From NCBI RefSeq assembly GCF_013032005.1, contig NZ_WQBE01000001.1, positions 620,001 to 684,000 on the forward strand: a stretch of DNA of 64,000 nucleotides, written 5' to 3'. Every line of letters begins with the position of its first letter. Position 1 is the stretch's first letter. Positions 38,784-47,290 of this stretch are shown here, one piece after another. The DNA comes from Ruegeria atlantica (GTDB lineage: Bacteria > Pseudomonadota > Alphaproteobacteria > Rhodobacterales > Rhodobacteraceae). The translations under genes were made by a program, and so were the position numbers. The notes beneath the pieces are model-generated. The model saw nothing but the letters and a program-made list of their open reading frames with translations. It had not been told where the DNA came from and made no database searches.

Positions 38784-39813
38784 AGCTTGGCTGTTTGTCC
38801 TGATCCTATTGCTGCCCTCTGCCTTGCACGCGCAGGGTTATGCCGGGCTGGGCGGTTCAGCCGACGGGTTCGACATCCCCAAACCAGGTTACCAGTTCGA
38901 ATTTCCGCGTGATCACGGCCCGCACCCGTCCTTTCGGATCGAGTGGTGGTATCTGACTGCCAACCTGAGCGGAGAAGACGGGCGCGATTACGGCATTCAA
39001 TGGACCTTGTTCCGATCCGCCCTGAAACCGACCGAGGCCGAAGGTTGGCAAAGCCCTCAGCTGTGGTTGGGCCACGCTGCTGTGACGACTGAGGAAGCGC
39101 ATTATTTTGCCGAACGCCTGTCGCGTGGCGGCATCGGTCAGGCTGGGGTGACTGCCGAACCATTCGAGGCCTGGATCGACGAATGGCATATGCGCGGGCC
39201 TGATCCCCGCGCTTTGTCCTTGTCCGCGAGCGGTGCCGAATTTTCCTATGACCTAACCCTGACAGCCCAAGGTCCACTGGTGTTTCACGGAGAGGACGGA
39301 TACTCGGTCAAGTCCGCCGATAGGCAGGCCAGCTATTACTATTCTCAACCCTTCTATGACGTCGAAGGTGAACTGCGCCTACCCGATGGAGATGTCGCTG
39401 TCACCGGTCAGGGCTGGTTGGATCGTGAGTGGTCCAGCCAGCCTCTTGCTGCCGATCAAAGCGGATGGGATTGGTTCTCGCTCAGCTTTGATGATGGCAA
39501 TAAGCTGATGGCATTTCGCCTGCGCGGCGGGCGCGGGGATTTCACAGCGGCCACTTGGATCACAGCAGATGGCGCCGCGACGCCCCTGCCCGATGGCTCC
39601 GTTTCGTTCACACCGCTGGATACGGCACGAGTCGCTGGTCGGGACGTGCCCATCCAATGGCGCGTGACATTGCCTGATCGCGATTTGCAGGTCGACGTAT
39701 CGGCGATCACACCCGATGCCTGGATGGCGACGCGGTTCGAATACTGGGAAGGCCCCGTAAGGGTCTCAGGCAGCCACTCTGGGCGCGGCTACCTTGAAAT
39801 GACCGGATACTAG
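38773..39813 (+). CDS. lipocalin-like / AttH-CrtC-type protein, secreted
   Basis: The 346-residue protein has a signal peptide (MNVKAWLFVLILLLPSALHAQ) and the CrtC/AttH double lipocalin fold, recognised from FRIEWWYLTANL, LDREWSSQPL, WDWFSLSFDDGNKLMAFRLR and WEGPVRVSG. The family includes carotenoid hydratases, but next to an AttE/AttFG-like ABC transporter this is an AttH-type periplasmic lipid-binding partner. The ATG lies within the permease end (11-nt overlap). Its stop forms CTAG with the convergent uspA stop. Confidence 0.82.
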   Translation: MNVKAWLFVLILLLPSALHAQGYAGLGGSADGFDIPKPGYQFEFPRDHGPHPSFRIEWWYLTANLSGEDGRDYGIQWTLFRSALKPTEAEGWQSPQLWLGHAAVTTEEAHYFAERLSRGGIGQAGVTAEPFEAWIDEWHMRGPDPRALSLSASGAEFSYDLTLTAQGPLVFHGEDGYSVKSADRQASYYYSQPFYDVEGELRLPDGDVAVTGQGWLDREWSSQPLAADQSGWDWFSLSFDDGNKLMAFRLRGGRGDFTAATWITADGAATPLPDGSVSFTPLDTARVAGRDVPIQWRVTLPDRDLQVDVSAITPDAWMATRFEYWEGPVRVSGSHSGRGYLEMTGY

Positions 39814-40241
39814 CGCACCACGTAAACCGAGACCGTCGAATGCCGCACGACCCGCGCCGCGTTCGGACCCAGAAGATAGTCCTTGAGGTCCGGTTTGTGT
39901 GCGCCGATCACGATCAGATCGCTGTTCGCGCTTTCAGCGGTCTTCAAGATCTCCTGATAGGCCGTTCCGGTGGCGACGACGTGGCGGATTCTCTCGTTCC
40001 GCTCTGCACCCAAAGTTGCCGTACACATATCGGTTAGTTTGGTATGCGCCTCATCCAGCGCCTTTTCGTGGAAATCCGGTTGGAAAAAGCCGGACACCCA
40101 GCTTTCTCCGAAATCTGGCAGTACAGTCACCACGTCCAGCTGCGCGCTATCCTGATCGGCCAAAGCCGCCGCGGTCTTCAACACATGTACGTCCAGATCG
40201 CCATTGCTGATATCAACGGCACAAAGAACAGAGTTTGTCAT
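39810..40241 (-). CDS. universal stress protein (UspA family), TRAP-associated
   Basis: The 143-residue protein has the UspA fold. Its C-terminal ATP-binding region is IVIGAHKPDLKDYLLGPNAARVVRHSTVSVYVVR, with LLG(P)NA in place of the usual LLGS; the ATP motif G-x2-G-x9-G(S/T) is only partly kept, so ATP binding may be weak. Its ATG overlaps the TRAP permease stop (ATGA), so translation is coupled. Similar small Usp proteins accompany TRAP transporters, as TeaD does with TeaABC. The role is probably feedback control of the transporter. Confidence 0.85.
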   Translation of the reverse strand: MTNSVLCAVDISNGDLDVHVLKTAAALADQDSAQLDVVTVLPDFGESWVSGFFQPDFHEKALDEAHTKLTDMCTATLGAERNERIRHVVATGTAYQEILKTAESANSDLIVIGAHKPDLKDYLLGPNAARVVRHSTVSVYVVR

Positions 40242-42847
40242 GCGGGCACCTCTTGTCTGGCGGCGCGGCCGCGTTGAAGGAAAGCGATCAGCCCCAGCAA
40301 AATCATCGCCGGGATATAGATCAATTGCTTCGGCGGCTGACTGGATGGCAGGCTGACCGAGGTCAGACGCACCGCGTCTTCCGCGTAATAGTCGAAGTTA
40401 TCCAACTCATCCGCGACCGGGGTGCCAAACAGCGGTTCGTCCAGTTTGACCAGACCGTCCTCTTCGATCAGCATCAGGCCCATGGCGTCCACACGCGCGG
40501 CGCCACCCTCTTCGCTGCCAACCGGCACTACGACCGTAGTGTCCGTCATCTCCAGAGTGTCAAAATCAGGGCCGCTAACGACAAGGCGGACTTCTGTTCC
40601 CGGCGGCGTTTGCCCGATCGTTTCAACGAAGGCCGACGGTTCAACCGACGCATAGGGCGGTGAAAGCCGATCCATGAAGAAGTCGGGCCGGAACAGCGCA
40701 AATGCAACGAAGATCAGCGCGACGCTTTCGTAAATACGGCTGTGCGTCACGAAATAACCCATCGTCCCCGCAGTAAAGACAAGGATGGCTATGGTTGCGA
40801 ATATCGCGACCGTTATCCCTTCAACCCAGGTGACGTCGATCAACAGCAGGTCCGTGTTGAAGATGAACACAAACGGCAGTGCCACGGTGCGCAGGCTGTA
40901 GAAGAACGCGGTGAAACCGGTTTTGATCGCATCGCCGCCTGACACGGCTGCCGCTGCAAAGCTTGCCAATCCGACCGGCGGCGTCACGTCCGCCATGATC
41001 CCAAAGTAGAAGACAAACAGGTGGACGGCGATCAGCGGCACGATCAGGCCACTTTGCGCGCCTAGTTCGACAACCACGCCGGCCATCAGCGAGCTGACAA
41101 CGATGTAGTTCGCCGTGGTCGGCAGGCCCATGCCCAGGATCAGGCTGAGGATGCCAACCATAACCAGCATAAGGATCAGGTTGCCGCCCGACAGGAACTC
41201 GACCAGATCGGCCATCACCTGCCCGACACCAGTCAGGGTAACCGTGCCAACGATGACACCTGCAGTCGCGGTCGCAAGGGCGATACCGATCATGTTACGC
41301 GCGCCGTCAATCAGGCCCTGCCACAGATCGGCGACACCATCGATGAAACTGTTGTAAAGGTTGCTCTGCCCCCGGAACATCGCCTTGAGCGGCTTTTGCG
41401 TCAGCAGGATCACGAACAGCAAGGCTGTGGCCCAAAATGCCGACAAACCTGGCGATTTCTGTTCGATCATCAGGAAATAGACCAGAACGATGATCGGCAG
41501 CAGGTAATGCAAGCCGGCCTTGTAGATATCGGCGATGACCGGCAGAGTTACCTCTTTGGCATTCGGATCATCGGGTTCCAGATCCGGCACCTGAGCGGCC
41601 AGATACAGCAGCACAACATAAACTGCACATACGATCAGGCTCAGGACCAGTCCTGCCGCTGAAGGCACCCAGCTGGTGACTGCATCGACCGGATATTGAG
41701 AGCCATAGCAAAGCCCTGCAAACACAAGGAAGAACATCAGCATTCCGACGACGGTACGCGCCAGATGCACGTCACGGTCGCCCAGTGTTGGCATGTTCCG
41801 CTTCACCGCTTCAAGATGCACGATATAGACGAGCGCGATGTAGGAAATCGCCGCTGGCAGGAACGCGTGGGTAATCACCTCGACATAGGAAATGCCCACA
41901 TATTCCACCATCAGGAAGGCCGCAGCGCCCATCACAGGCGGCATGATCTGGCCGTTCACTGAGGAGGCAACCTCGACCGATCCGGCCTGTTCACTGCTGA
42001 ACCCGACGCGCTTCATTAGCGGGATGGTGAAGGTACCGGTGGTCACAACGTTGGCGATGGACGAACCTGAAATCAGGCCGGTTGCTGCAGAGCCCACAAC
42101 CGCCGCTTTGGCCGGACCACCGCGCAGGTGGCCGAGGGCACCGAACGCCATCTTGATGAAATAATTCCCTGCCCCGGCCTTATCCAGCAACGCGCCGAAC
42201 AACACGAACAGGAACACGAATTTGGTGGAAACACCCAGGGCGATGCCAAACACGCCCTCGGAGGTGATCCACATATGGCTCATGGCCTTTTTCAAGCTTG
42301 CGCCCTTCCAGCGGATAACCTCGGGCACCCATTCAGATGAGCCAAAGAACACATATGCCAGAAAGATCGTCGCGATAATGGCCATTGCAGGCCCAAGCGC
42401 ACGGCGCGCGGCCTCGAACAACAGCAGCAGGCCGGCCAATGCGACCCACTTGTCAGTGTCATCCGCAAGACCGCCTGCATCGACGATCTTTTCGTAGAAG
42501 AAGTACCCGTATAGCGCAAGAAACGCGCCAGCGACCCCCATTATCCAGTCCTGAACCGGGATATAGTCACGCGGGCTGGACTTCAGCGCTGGATAGGCCG
42601 CAAAGGCCAGAAACATGGCAAAGGCCAGATGAAACTGACGTGCATTATTCACGACGCTGCCCGGCAACACATAGTTGGCGATAGGTGATGCTAAAAGCAC
42701 CTGAAAAATCGACCATATCGCCGCCACAACGGCCAGAAAAATCCCGACATTGCCGACCGGATTACGCCCACCCGCATCGGACGAGGCTACCAGTTCCTGC
42801 AGCTCTTCTTCGGATAGCGGACGATTGGATTGTGTGTCGGAACTCAT
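40238..42847 (-). CDS. TRAP transporter fused permease (4TM/12TM, DUF3394)
   Basis: The 869-residue membrane protein fuses the small and large TRAP permease subunits. The DctM-like signature GLISGSSIANVVTTGTFTIPLMKR and the inverted-repeat counterpart (MADVTPPVGLASFAAAAVSGGDA) are visible. A periplasmic DUF3394 segment (about 700-840) precedes the final helix. It uses ion gradients to take up an organic acid or amine delivered by the TAXI-type binding protein encoded upstream. The transporter operon order on this strand is TAXI, permease, uspA. The substrate cannot be predicted. Confidence 0.92.
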   Translation of the reverse strand: MSSDTQSNRPLSEEELQELVASSDAGGRNPVGNVGIFLAVVAAIWSIFQVLLASPIANYVLPGSVVNNARQFHLAFAMFLAFAAYPALKSSPRDYIPVQDWIMGVAGAFLALYGYFFYEKIVDAGGLADDTDKWVALAGLLLLFEAARRALGPAMAIIATIFLAYVFFGSSEWVPEVIRWKGASLKKAMSHMWITSEGVFGIALGVSTKFVFLFVLFGALLDKAGAGNYFIKMAFGALGHLRGGPAKAAVVGSAATGLISGSSIANVVTTGTFTIPLMKRVGFSSEQAGSVEVASSVNGQIMPPVMGAAAFLMVEYVGISYVEVITHAFLPAAISYIALVYIVHLEAVKRNMPTLGDRDVHLARTVVGMLMFFLVFAGLCYGSQYPVDAVTSWVPSAAGLVLSLIVCAVYVVLLYLAAQVPDLEPDDPNAKEVTLPVIADIYKAGLHYLLPIIVLVYFLMIEQKSPGLSAFWATALLFVILLTQKPLKAMFRGQSNLYNSFIDGVADLWQGLIDGARNMIGIALATATAGVIVGTVTLTGVGQVMADLVEFLSGGNLILMLVMVGILSLILGMGLPTTANYIVVSSLMAGVVVELGAQSGLIVPLIAVHLFVFYFGIMADVTPPVGLASFAAAAVSGGDAIKTGFTAFFYSLRTVALPFVFIFNTDLLLIDVTWVEGITVAIFATIAILVFTAGTMGYFVTHSRIYESVALIFVAFALFRPDFFMDRLSPPYASVEPSAFVETIGQTPPGTEVRLVVSGPDFDTLEMTDTTVVVPVGSEEGGAARVDAMGLMLIEEDGLVKLDEPLFGTPVADELDNFDYYAEDAVRLTSVSLPSSQPPKQLIYIPAMILLGLIAFLQRGRAARQEVPA

Positions 42848-42913
42848 GCAAATGTCTCCCCGTCGCGGCCTTTTTGGCCTTTTGAACCACCCGTTATTTT
42901 ACGGGCTTGGGTT

Positions 42914-42937
42914 GCAGGGCGCCCGTGGGCACCCTGC
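42914..42937 (-). promoter_or_regulatory. intercistronic hairpin between TAXI and TRAP permease
   Basis: A near-perfect GC-rich hairpin (GCAGGG/CCCTGC plus GCCC/GGGC with one mismatch) lies in the 102-nt gap after the TAXI stop. A smaller one (CCCGT/ACGGG) follows, and there is no U-run. Such hairpins can protect the upstream mRNA or slow RNA polymerase, giving more binding protein than permease. Confidence 0.5.
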
Positions 42938-42949
42938 CTTAAGTCTGGT

Positions 42950-43918
42950 TTACTGAATCCAGCCTTTTTCTTTGTAGTACTTCTCGGCACCCGGATGCAG
43001 CGGAGCCGACAGGCCGTCCGCGATCATCTCTTCGGGCTTGAGGTTTGCAAATGCCGGGTGCAGCTTTTTGAAGTCGTCGAAGTTTTCAAAGACCGAGCTG
43101 ACAACTGCATATACCGCGTCTTCCGACACGTCTGCCGAGGTCACGAAAGTCGCGCCAACACCAAAGGTTGCGGTGTCACCGTCGGAACCGCGATACATGC
43201 CACCGGGGATGGTTGCGGTGCGGTAGAACGAGTTGTCGCCAACCAGCTTGTCCACGGCGTCGCCGCTGACATTCACCAGCACGGAATCACACGCGGTGGT
43301 GGCTTCTTGGATCGAACCCGAGGGGTGGCCAACGGTGTAAACCATCGCGTCGATCTGGTTGTCGCACAGAGCAGCAGACTGTTCAGCCGCCTTCAGCTCG
43401 GTCGCCAGTTCGAAATCGTCGGTGGTCCAACCCATTTCGCCCAGCAGGACCTCCATGGTGCCGCGCTGACCGGAACCGGGGTTACCGATGTTGACGCGCT
43501 TGCCCTTCATGTCTTCAAAGTTCGTGATGCCGGAATCGGCACGGGCAACAACGGTGAACGGCTCGGGGTGTACCGAGAAGACGGCGCGCAGACCTTCGAA
43601 GGGACCAGCCTCTTCGAATTTCGAGGTGCCGTTAAAGGCGTGGTACTGCCAGTCGGACTGCGCCACACCAAACTCCAGCTCACCTTCGCGGATGGTGTTG
43701 ATGTTGTAAACCGAACCACCGGTCGATTCGACCGAGCAGCGCACGCCGTGCTCTTTGCGGCCTTTGTTGACCAGACGACAAATCGCGCCGCCTGTCGGAT
43801 AATACACACCGGTCACACCACCGGTGCCGATTGTGATGAATTCCTCTGCATACGCGGCCGGAGCCATAAGGGCCGCGGTGACGACCGCGCCGAGGCTAAG
43901 CTTGCTGCTGTTTTTCAT
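42950..43918 (-). CDS. TAXI-type TRAP solute-binding protein
   Basis: The 322-residue protein has a signal peptide ending AYA (residue ~24) and the TAXI opening [28 protein letters not shown], a family marker, with [31 protein letters not shown] next. It collects a ligand in the periplasm for the fused permease. The ATG at 43918 follows GGGAG; longer readings into the upstream region lack a signal peptide. The ligand is unknown; TAXI members bind glutamate or related acids in known cases. Confidence 0.93.
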   Translation of the reverse strand: MKNSSKLSLGAVVTAALMAPAAYAEEFITIGTGGVTGVYYPTGGAICRLVNKGRKEHGVRCSVESTGGSVYNINTIREGELEFGVAQSDWQYHAFNGTSKFEEAGPFEGLRAVFSVHPEPFTVVARADSGITNFEDMKGKRVNIGNPGSGQRGTMEVLLGEMGWTTDDFELATELKAAEQSAALCDNQIDAMVYTVGHPSGSIQEATTACDSVLVNVSGDAVDKLVGDNSFYRTATIPGGMYRGSDGDTATFGVGATFVTSADVSEDAVYAVVSSVFENFDDFKKLHPAFANLKPEEMIADGLSAPLHPGAEKYYKEKGWIQ

Positions 43919-44300
43919 TTTCGTGAACTCCCAATTCTTTTGGTGGATGGGAGACTGTTGGCGGTCCCATCCGGGACCTGCCGGTACGCCAACTGCACCT
44001 GTCTTGCAACAGGCACAAGCGACTGAATTTCCAAAATCTCCCAACACCTTCGACGTTTCATTCAGATACTCAACTTGTCAACCCCCGTACTCGGCCAGAC
44101 ACGCCCACGCCGCATATCTGATGGCTTTTTCAGAACTTTCCCCCCAGAATGCCCATCTCACAGGTCTTTTGGGTGGTCAGGAACAATTCTTTTGAAACTC
44201 GGTTCGGTGATCTCTAGTGTCAAACCGACATTCACAGACACCTTTAAGCGCAGGGCTGGAAAGGAATTTGTTCTGCAACTGCCAGGAAAGGCCGTTTAAA
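43919..44300. other. intergenic region, divergent TAXI and BCCT promoters
   Basis: The 382-nt gap between two divergent transporter genes has no plausible gene. It has an 8-bp inverted repeat with a 12-nt loop, GGATGGGA (43945-43952) and TCCCATCC (43965-43972), in the leader of the TAXI gene. A short hairpin (CCTGT/ACAGG) follows further upstream. A GGAAAGG ribosome-binding site precedes the BCCT ATG. No confident operator is visible. Confidence 0.6.
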
Positions 44301-45794
44301 ATGAAGCCCGCGTCACCCAACCCGTTGCTTGTCATCGCTCTGACCATCAGCGCAGCGATTGCGGCCTGGGGTATAGTCGACCCGCAAGGGCTGGGGCAGC
44401 TTGCATCCGCAGCGGTGGCTACGCAGTTCAACAGCCGTGGCTGGTTCATCATGCTTGAGGTCAGCGGCCTGCTGTTTGTCACGCTGTATCTGGCCTTGTC
44501 CCGATTTGGCGACATTCGCCTTGGGCCCGACGGGGCCGAGCCCGAGTTTTCAACGCCTGCCTGGATCGCCATGCTGTTCGCAGCTGGCATGGGCGTTGGT
44601 CTGTTGTTTTACGGCGCAGCCGAACCTCTGACCCATTTCGAGGTTCTGCGCCAATACAACCCCGATCCCATGGCCGCCGGTCATGCCTTGTTCATCACCT
44701 ATCTGAACTGGGGATTTCACGCTTGGGCCATCTACGCGATCGTCGGTCTGGTCATCGCTTATTTTGCCTATCGTCGAGGGCGCACGCTACTGCTGAGCGC
44801 CCCTGTAACCGATACATTGGGTGAGGCCCGCTGGACCAAATCTCTGGGATGGGTTTTCGATCTGCTCTCGATTGTTGCGATAGCCGTGGGCTTGGCCGGT
44901 TCGCTGGCGATGGGGGTATTCCAGATTCAAACCGGCCTGGCTGGTCTGATCGGGATTGATTCACCTGGCGTGCTAACCCTGCCCGTCTTTGCCTTGCTTT
45001 GCGTGGCTTATATCATTCCGCTGCGCCGCGACCTTGGCGAAGGGATGTCTCTGCTGTCCAATATCGCGATGCTAATTGCGGTTGGAATGATGGTCTATCT
45101 GCTGATCCTCGGCCCCACATCGTTCATGATGGACGGCATCGTGTCAGGCTTCGGACGCTACCTCTTCGGCGTTTTTCCGGCTGGATTCTCTACAGCTGAA
45201 TTCTTCGACGACATCATCGTCGACTGGTTCCACGGCTGGACGCTGAACTATATGATCTGGTGGTTGGCCTGGTCGCCTTTTGTGGGCATTTTCATCGCCC
45301 GAATCTCTCGCGGGCGCACGATCCGAGAGTTTTTGGTCGGTGTCATCGTTGCCCCCACCCTGTTCTCGATCTTGTGGTTCGGCATTTTCGGTGGGCTGGG
45401 TTTTTACGACACTCTGCGTCAGGACGGCACCCTGTCCGCCGTTAACGCCGAGAATCTGGACGCGACGACCTTTGCCCTGCTTGCAAAATTCCCCTTGGGC
45501 GGTGTGACGCAAATCGCCACTGTTTTGGCCGCGTTCCTGTTCGTTGTAACCAGCGTCGTAAGCGCAGGTTTCACACTTGCAATGATCGGCACCGGAGGCG
45601 ACGAGAACCCGTCGCCCCGCATCCGTACAATCTGGGGCATTATTTTGGGGGCACTGGGACTGGCGATGATTCTGGTGGGCGACATTTCCGTGGTCAGATC
45701 AATCATCGCACTTTCGGCCATGGCGTTCGTCTTTATCGTACCGATCCTCGTGATCTGCCTGTTCAAAAGCCTATCGCGAGAGGACCGGACATGA
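44301..45794 (+). CDS. BCCT-family betaine/choline/carnitine-type transporter
   Basis: The 497-residue protein has about twelve membrane helices and the BCCT signatures AAGMGVGLLFYGAAEPLTHF and WTLNYMIWWLAWSPFVGIFIARISRGRT. The Trp-rich box is the betaine-binding cage. It imports a quaternary ammonium compound with Na+ or H+. The long N- and C-terminal osmosensing tails of BetP-like carriers are missing, so activity is probably not gated by osmolarity. I took the ATG at 44301 behind GGAAAGG instead of the 84-nt-longer reading. It overlaps a small membrane ORF downstream. Confidence 0.93.
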   Translation: MKPASPNPLLVIALTISAAIAAWGIVDPQGLGQLASAAVATQFNSRGWFIMLEVSGLLFVTLYLALSRFGDIRLGPDGAEPEFSTPAWIAMLFAAGMGVGLLFYGAAEPLTHFEVLRQYNPDPMAAGHALFITYLNWGFHAWAIYAIVGLVIAYFAYRRGRTLLLSAPVTDTLGEARWTKSLGWVFDLLSIVAIAVGLAGSLAMGVFQIQTGLAGLIGIDSPGVLTLPVFALLCVAYIIPLRRDLGEGMSLLSNIAMLIAVGMMVYLLILGPTSFMMDGIVSGFGRYLFGVFPAGFSTAEFFDDIIVDWFHGWTLNYMIWWLAWSPFVGIFIARISRGRTIREFLVGVIVAPTLFSILWFGIFGGLGFYDTLRQDGTLSAVNAENLDATTFALLAKFPLGGVTQIATVLAAFLFVVTSVVSAGFTLAMIGTGGDENPSPRIRTIWGIILGALGLAMILVGDISVVRSIIALSAMAFVFIVPILVICLFKSLSREDRT

Positions 45795-45943
45795 GCGGAC
45801 AGTTTGTTGATACCATGCTGAATGTTGTCGTTTTCGCATATATCGGATTCCTGATCTGGTTGATCTTCACAGGCTTTCCTAAGGCATCTAAGCCCGCCGA
45901 TTCTGAGACTCAGGCAAAACGTCACCAAAACGAAAAGATGTGA
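45791..45943 (+). CDS. small single-pass membrane protein coupled to BCCT
   Basis: A 50-residue ORF starts at ATG 45791 inside the BCCT stop (ATGA) and ends at 45943. It has one hydrophobic helix (about residues 10-29, core NVVVFAYIGFLIWLIFTGF) and a hydrophilic, charged C-terminal tail. The overlap, membrane helix and position suggest a subunit or regulator of the transporter, like the small partners of some symporters. A terminator follows. I do not recognise a family; it could also be a species-specific protein. Confidence 0.6.
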   Translation: MSGQFVDTMLNVVVFAYIGFLIWLIFTGFPKASKPADSETQAKRHQNEKM

Positions 45944-45978
45944 TTTGGCAGTGTGTGCAAACGCAATGCCGAAAAAGA

Positions 45979-46015
45979 AAAAACAGAGAGCAGGTTTCCC
46001 TAACCCTCTGTTTTT
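45979..46015. terminator. bidirectional terminator between BCCT operon and tRNA-Leu
   Basis: Long stem: AAAAACAGAG (45979-45988) plus GGTT (45993-45996) pair with AACC (46002-46005) plus CTCTGTTTTT (46006-46015), with a 4-nt bulge. The T-run at 46011-46015 ends the plus-strand BCCT transcript. The A-rich left arm gives a U-rich end for the tRNA-Leu transcript on the minus strand. Confidence 0.8.
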
Positions 46016-46019
46016 ACTT

Positions 46020-46105
46020 TGGTACCCAAGGCCGGACTCGAACCGGCACGGTATCACTACCGGGGGATTTTGAATCCCCTGCGTCTACCATTCCGCCACT
46101 TGGGC
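46020..46105 (-). tRNA. tRNA-Leu(CAA)
   Basis: The reverse strand folds into an 86-nt class II tRNA. The acceptor is GCCCAAG/CTTGGGT (one G-U pair), the anticodon stem GGGGA/TCCCC surrounds the loop TTCAAAA with anticodon CAA, and a long variable arm and T-arm (GGTTCGAGTCC) follow. It carries an encoded CCA. The anticodon and long variable arm identify leucine (UUG codons). Confidence 0.95.
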
Positions 46106-46250
46106 CACAACCATTGGATTAGCGCCCATAACCGGGAAGGTCCAGAGGCAAAAAGCAACCAAAATCCAGTTTGTATTCGCGGTGATGCTTGACGCCTTGC
46201 CGGGCGCGTGGTTTGGCTTGCGCTACGTTAGAACAGGATTTTAGCATCTT

Positions 46251-46829
46251 ATGTTGCGATCGCTTTATGACTGGACCATTCGTCTGGCAGAACATCCGCA
46301 TGCATTGTGGGCGTTGGCCTTCGTGGCTTTTATCGAAAGTTCGGTCTTTCCGATCCCACCTGATGTTTTGATGATTCCCATGATTCTGGCCCGCCCGTCG
46401 CGGGCTTGGCTGATTGCATCGGTCGCACTGGTCTTTTCGGTGTTGGGGGGCTTGCTGGGCTATGCCATTGGCGCGTTCTTTTATGAAAGTCTCGGCCAAC
46501 CGATTCTCGAGTCGATGGGCAAAGCCCACGCCATGGAAGAGTTCAACACCCGCTTCAACGATTTCGGCTTTTGGGCCGTGCTTGCGGCTGGGGTTACCCC
46601 CTTCCCCTATAAGGTCATTACTATCATGTCCGGTTGGACTGGTATGCCGCTGGGCACCTTCATCGCCACCTCTATCCTAGCCCGTGCCTTGCGGTTCTTC
46701 ATGGTTGCCGGTCTGCTTTGGGGCTTTGGAGAACCGATCCGGGCCTTCATCGAGAAGCGGCTGGGCCTTATGTTCACTCTGTTCGTCATCCTGCTGTTCG
46801 GCGGATTTTTCGTGGTGAAATACCTATGA
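46251..46829 (+). CDS. DedA/YqaA-family membrane protein (VTT domain)
   Basis: The 192-residue protein has the VTT/SNARE-associated pattern: ALAFVAFIESSVFPIPPDVLMIPMILARPSRAW with the acidic-Pro loop, GGLLGYAIGAFF, and AAGVTPFPYKVITIMSGWTGMP (re-entrant helix with Pro). DedA-type proteins flip or transport lipid carriers such as undecaprenyl phosphate or phospholipids. The stop overlaps the dsbB start (ATGA), so the two are translated together, perhaps as a membrane maintenance pair. Confidence 0.88.
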   Translation: MLRSLYDWTIRLAEHPHALWALAFVAFIESSVFPIPPDVLMIPMILARPSRAWLIASVALVFSVLGGLLGYAIGAFFYESLGQPILESMGKAHAMEEFNTRFNDFGFWAVLAAGVTPFPYKVITIMSGWTGMPLGTFIATSILARALRFFMVAGLLWGFGEPIRAFIEKRLGLMFTLFVILLFGGFFVVKYL

Positions 46830-47290
46830 CTCGCAAAAACACTCTGATCCTGATCGCTACGGCAGGGTCTGCGGCACTTCTGCTTGGGGCGTGGGGGTTT
46901 CAGTACCTCGGCGGCTTGGCGCCTTGCAAAATGTGTATCTGGCAACGCTATCCGCATGGCGCCGCTGTTCTAATCGGAGCAATGGCTTTGGCCCTGCCAC
47001 GGGCAACGCTGTTGCCATTGTTGGGCGCGCTTGCGGCCCTAACGACGGCTGCAATCGGCGTGTTTCACGCGGGGGTCGAGCAGAAATGGTGGGAAGGCCC
47101 GTCTAGCTGCACGTCCGGTGACATAGGCGGCCTGTCGACAGAAGATCTGATGGAACAGATCATGTCCGCCCCGCTGGTGCGTTGCGATGATATCCCCTGG
47201 CAGATGTTAGGCTTGTCGATGGCAGGTTGGAACGCTGTCCTGTCCGGCGTGTTGGTGCTGGTCTGGATCGCAGCCTGGCGCGCTCGTTAA
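46826..47290 (+). CDS. dsbB: disulfide bond formation protein B
   Basis: DsbB reoxidises the periplasmic thiol oxidase DsbA with quinone. The 154-residue protein has four membrane helices, the first active pair Cys34/Cys37 (CKMCIWQRYPH) and the second pair Cys95 and Cys120 in the second periplasmic loop (CTSG, VRCDDIPW). The ATG at 46826 overlaps the dedA stop. dsbA is not in the window. The stop TAA lies in a TTAA shared with the convergent HNH gene. Confidence 0.9.
   Translation: MTRKNTLILIATAGSAALLLGAWGFQYLGGLAPCKMCIWQRYPHGAAVLIGAMALALPRATLLPLLGALAALTTAAIGVFHAGVEQKWWEGPSSCTSGDIGGLSTEDLMEQIMSAPLVRCDDIPWQMLGLSMAGWNAVLSGVLVLVWIAAWRAR

Noticed and set aside
42830..44026. 398-codon plus-strand ORF
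   Set aside because: Antisense to the TAXI binding-protein gene, which has a clear signal peptide and family motifs.
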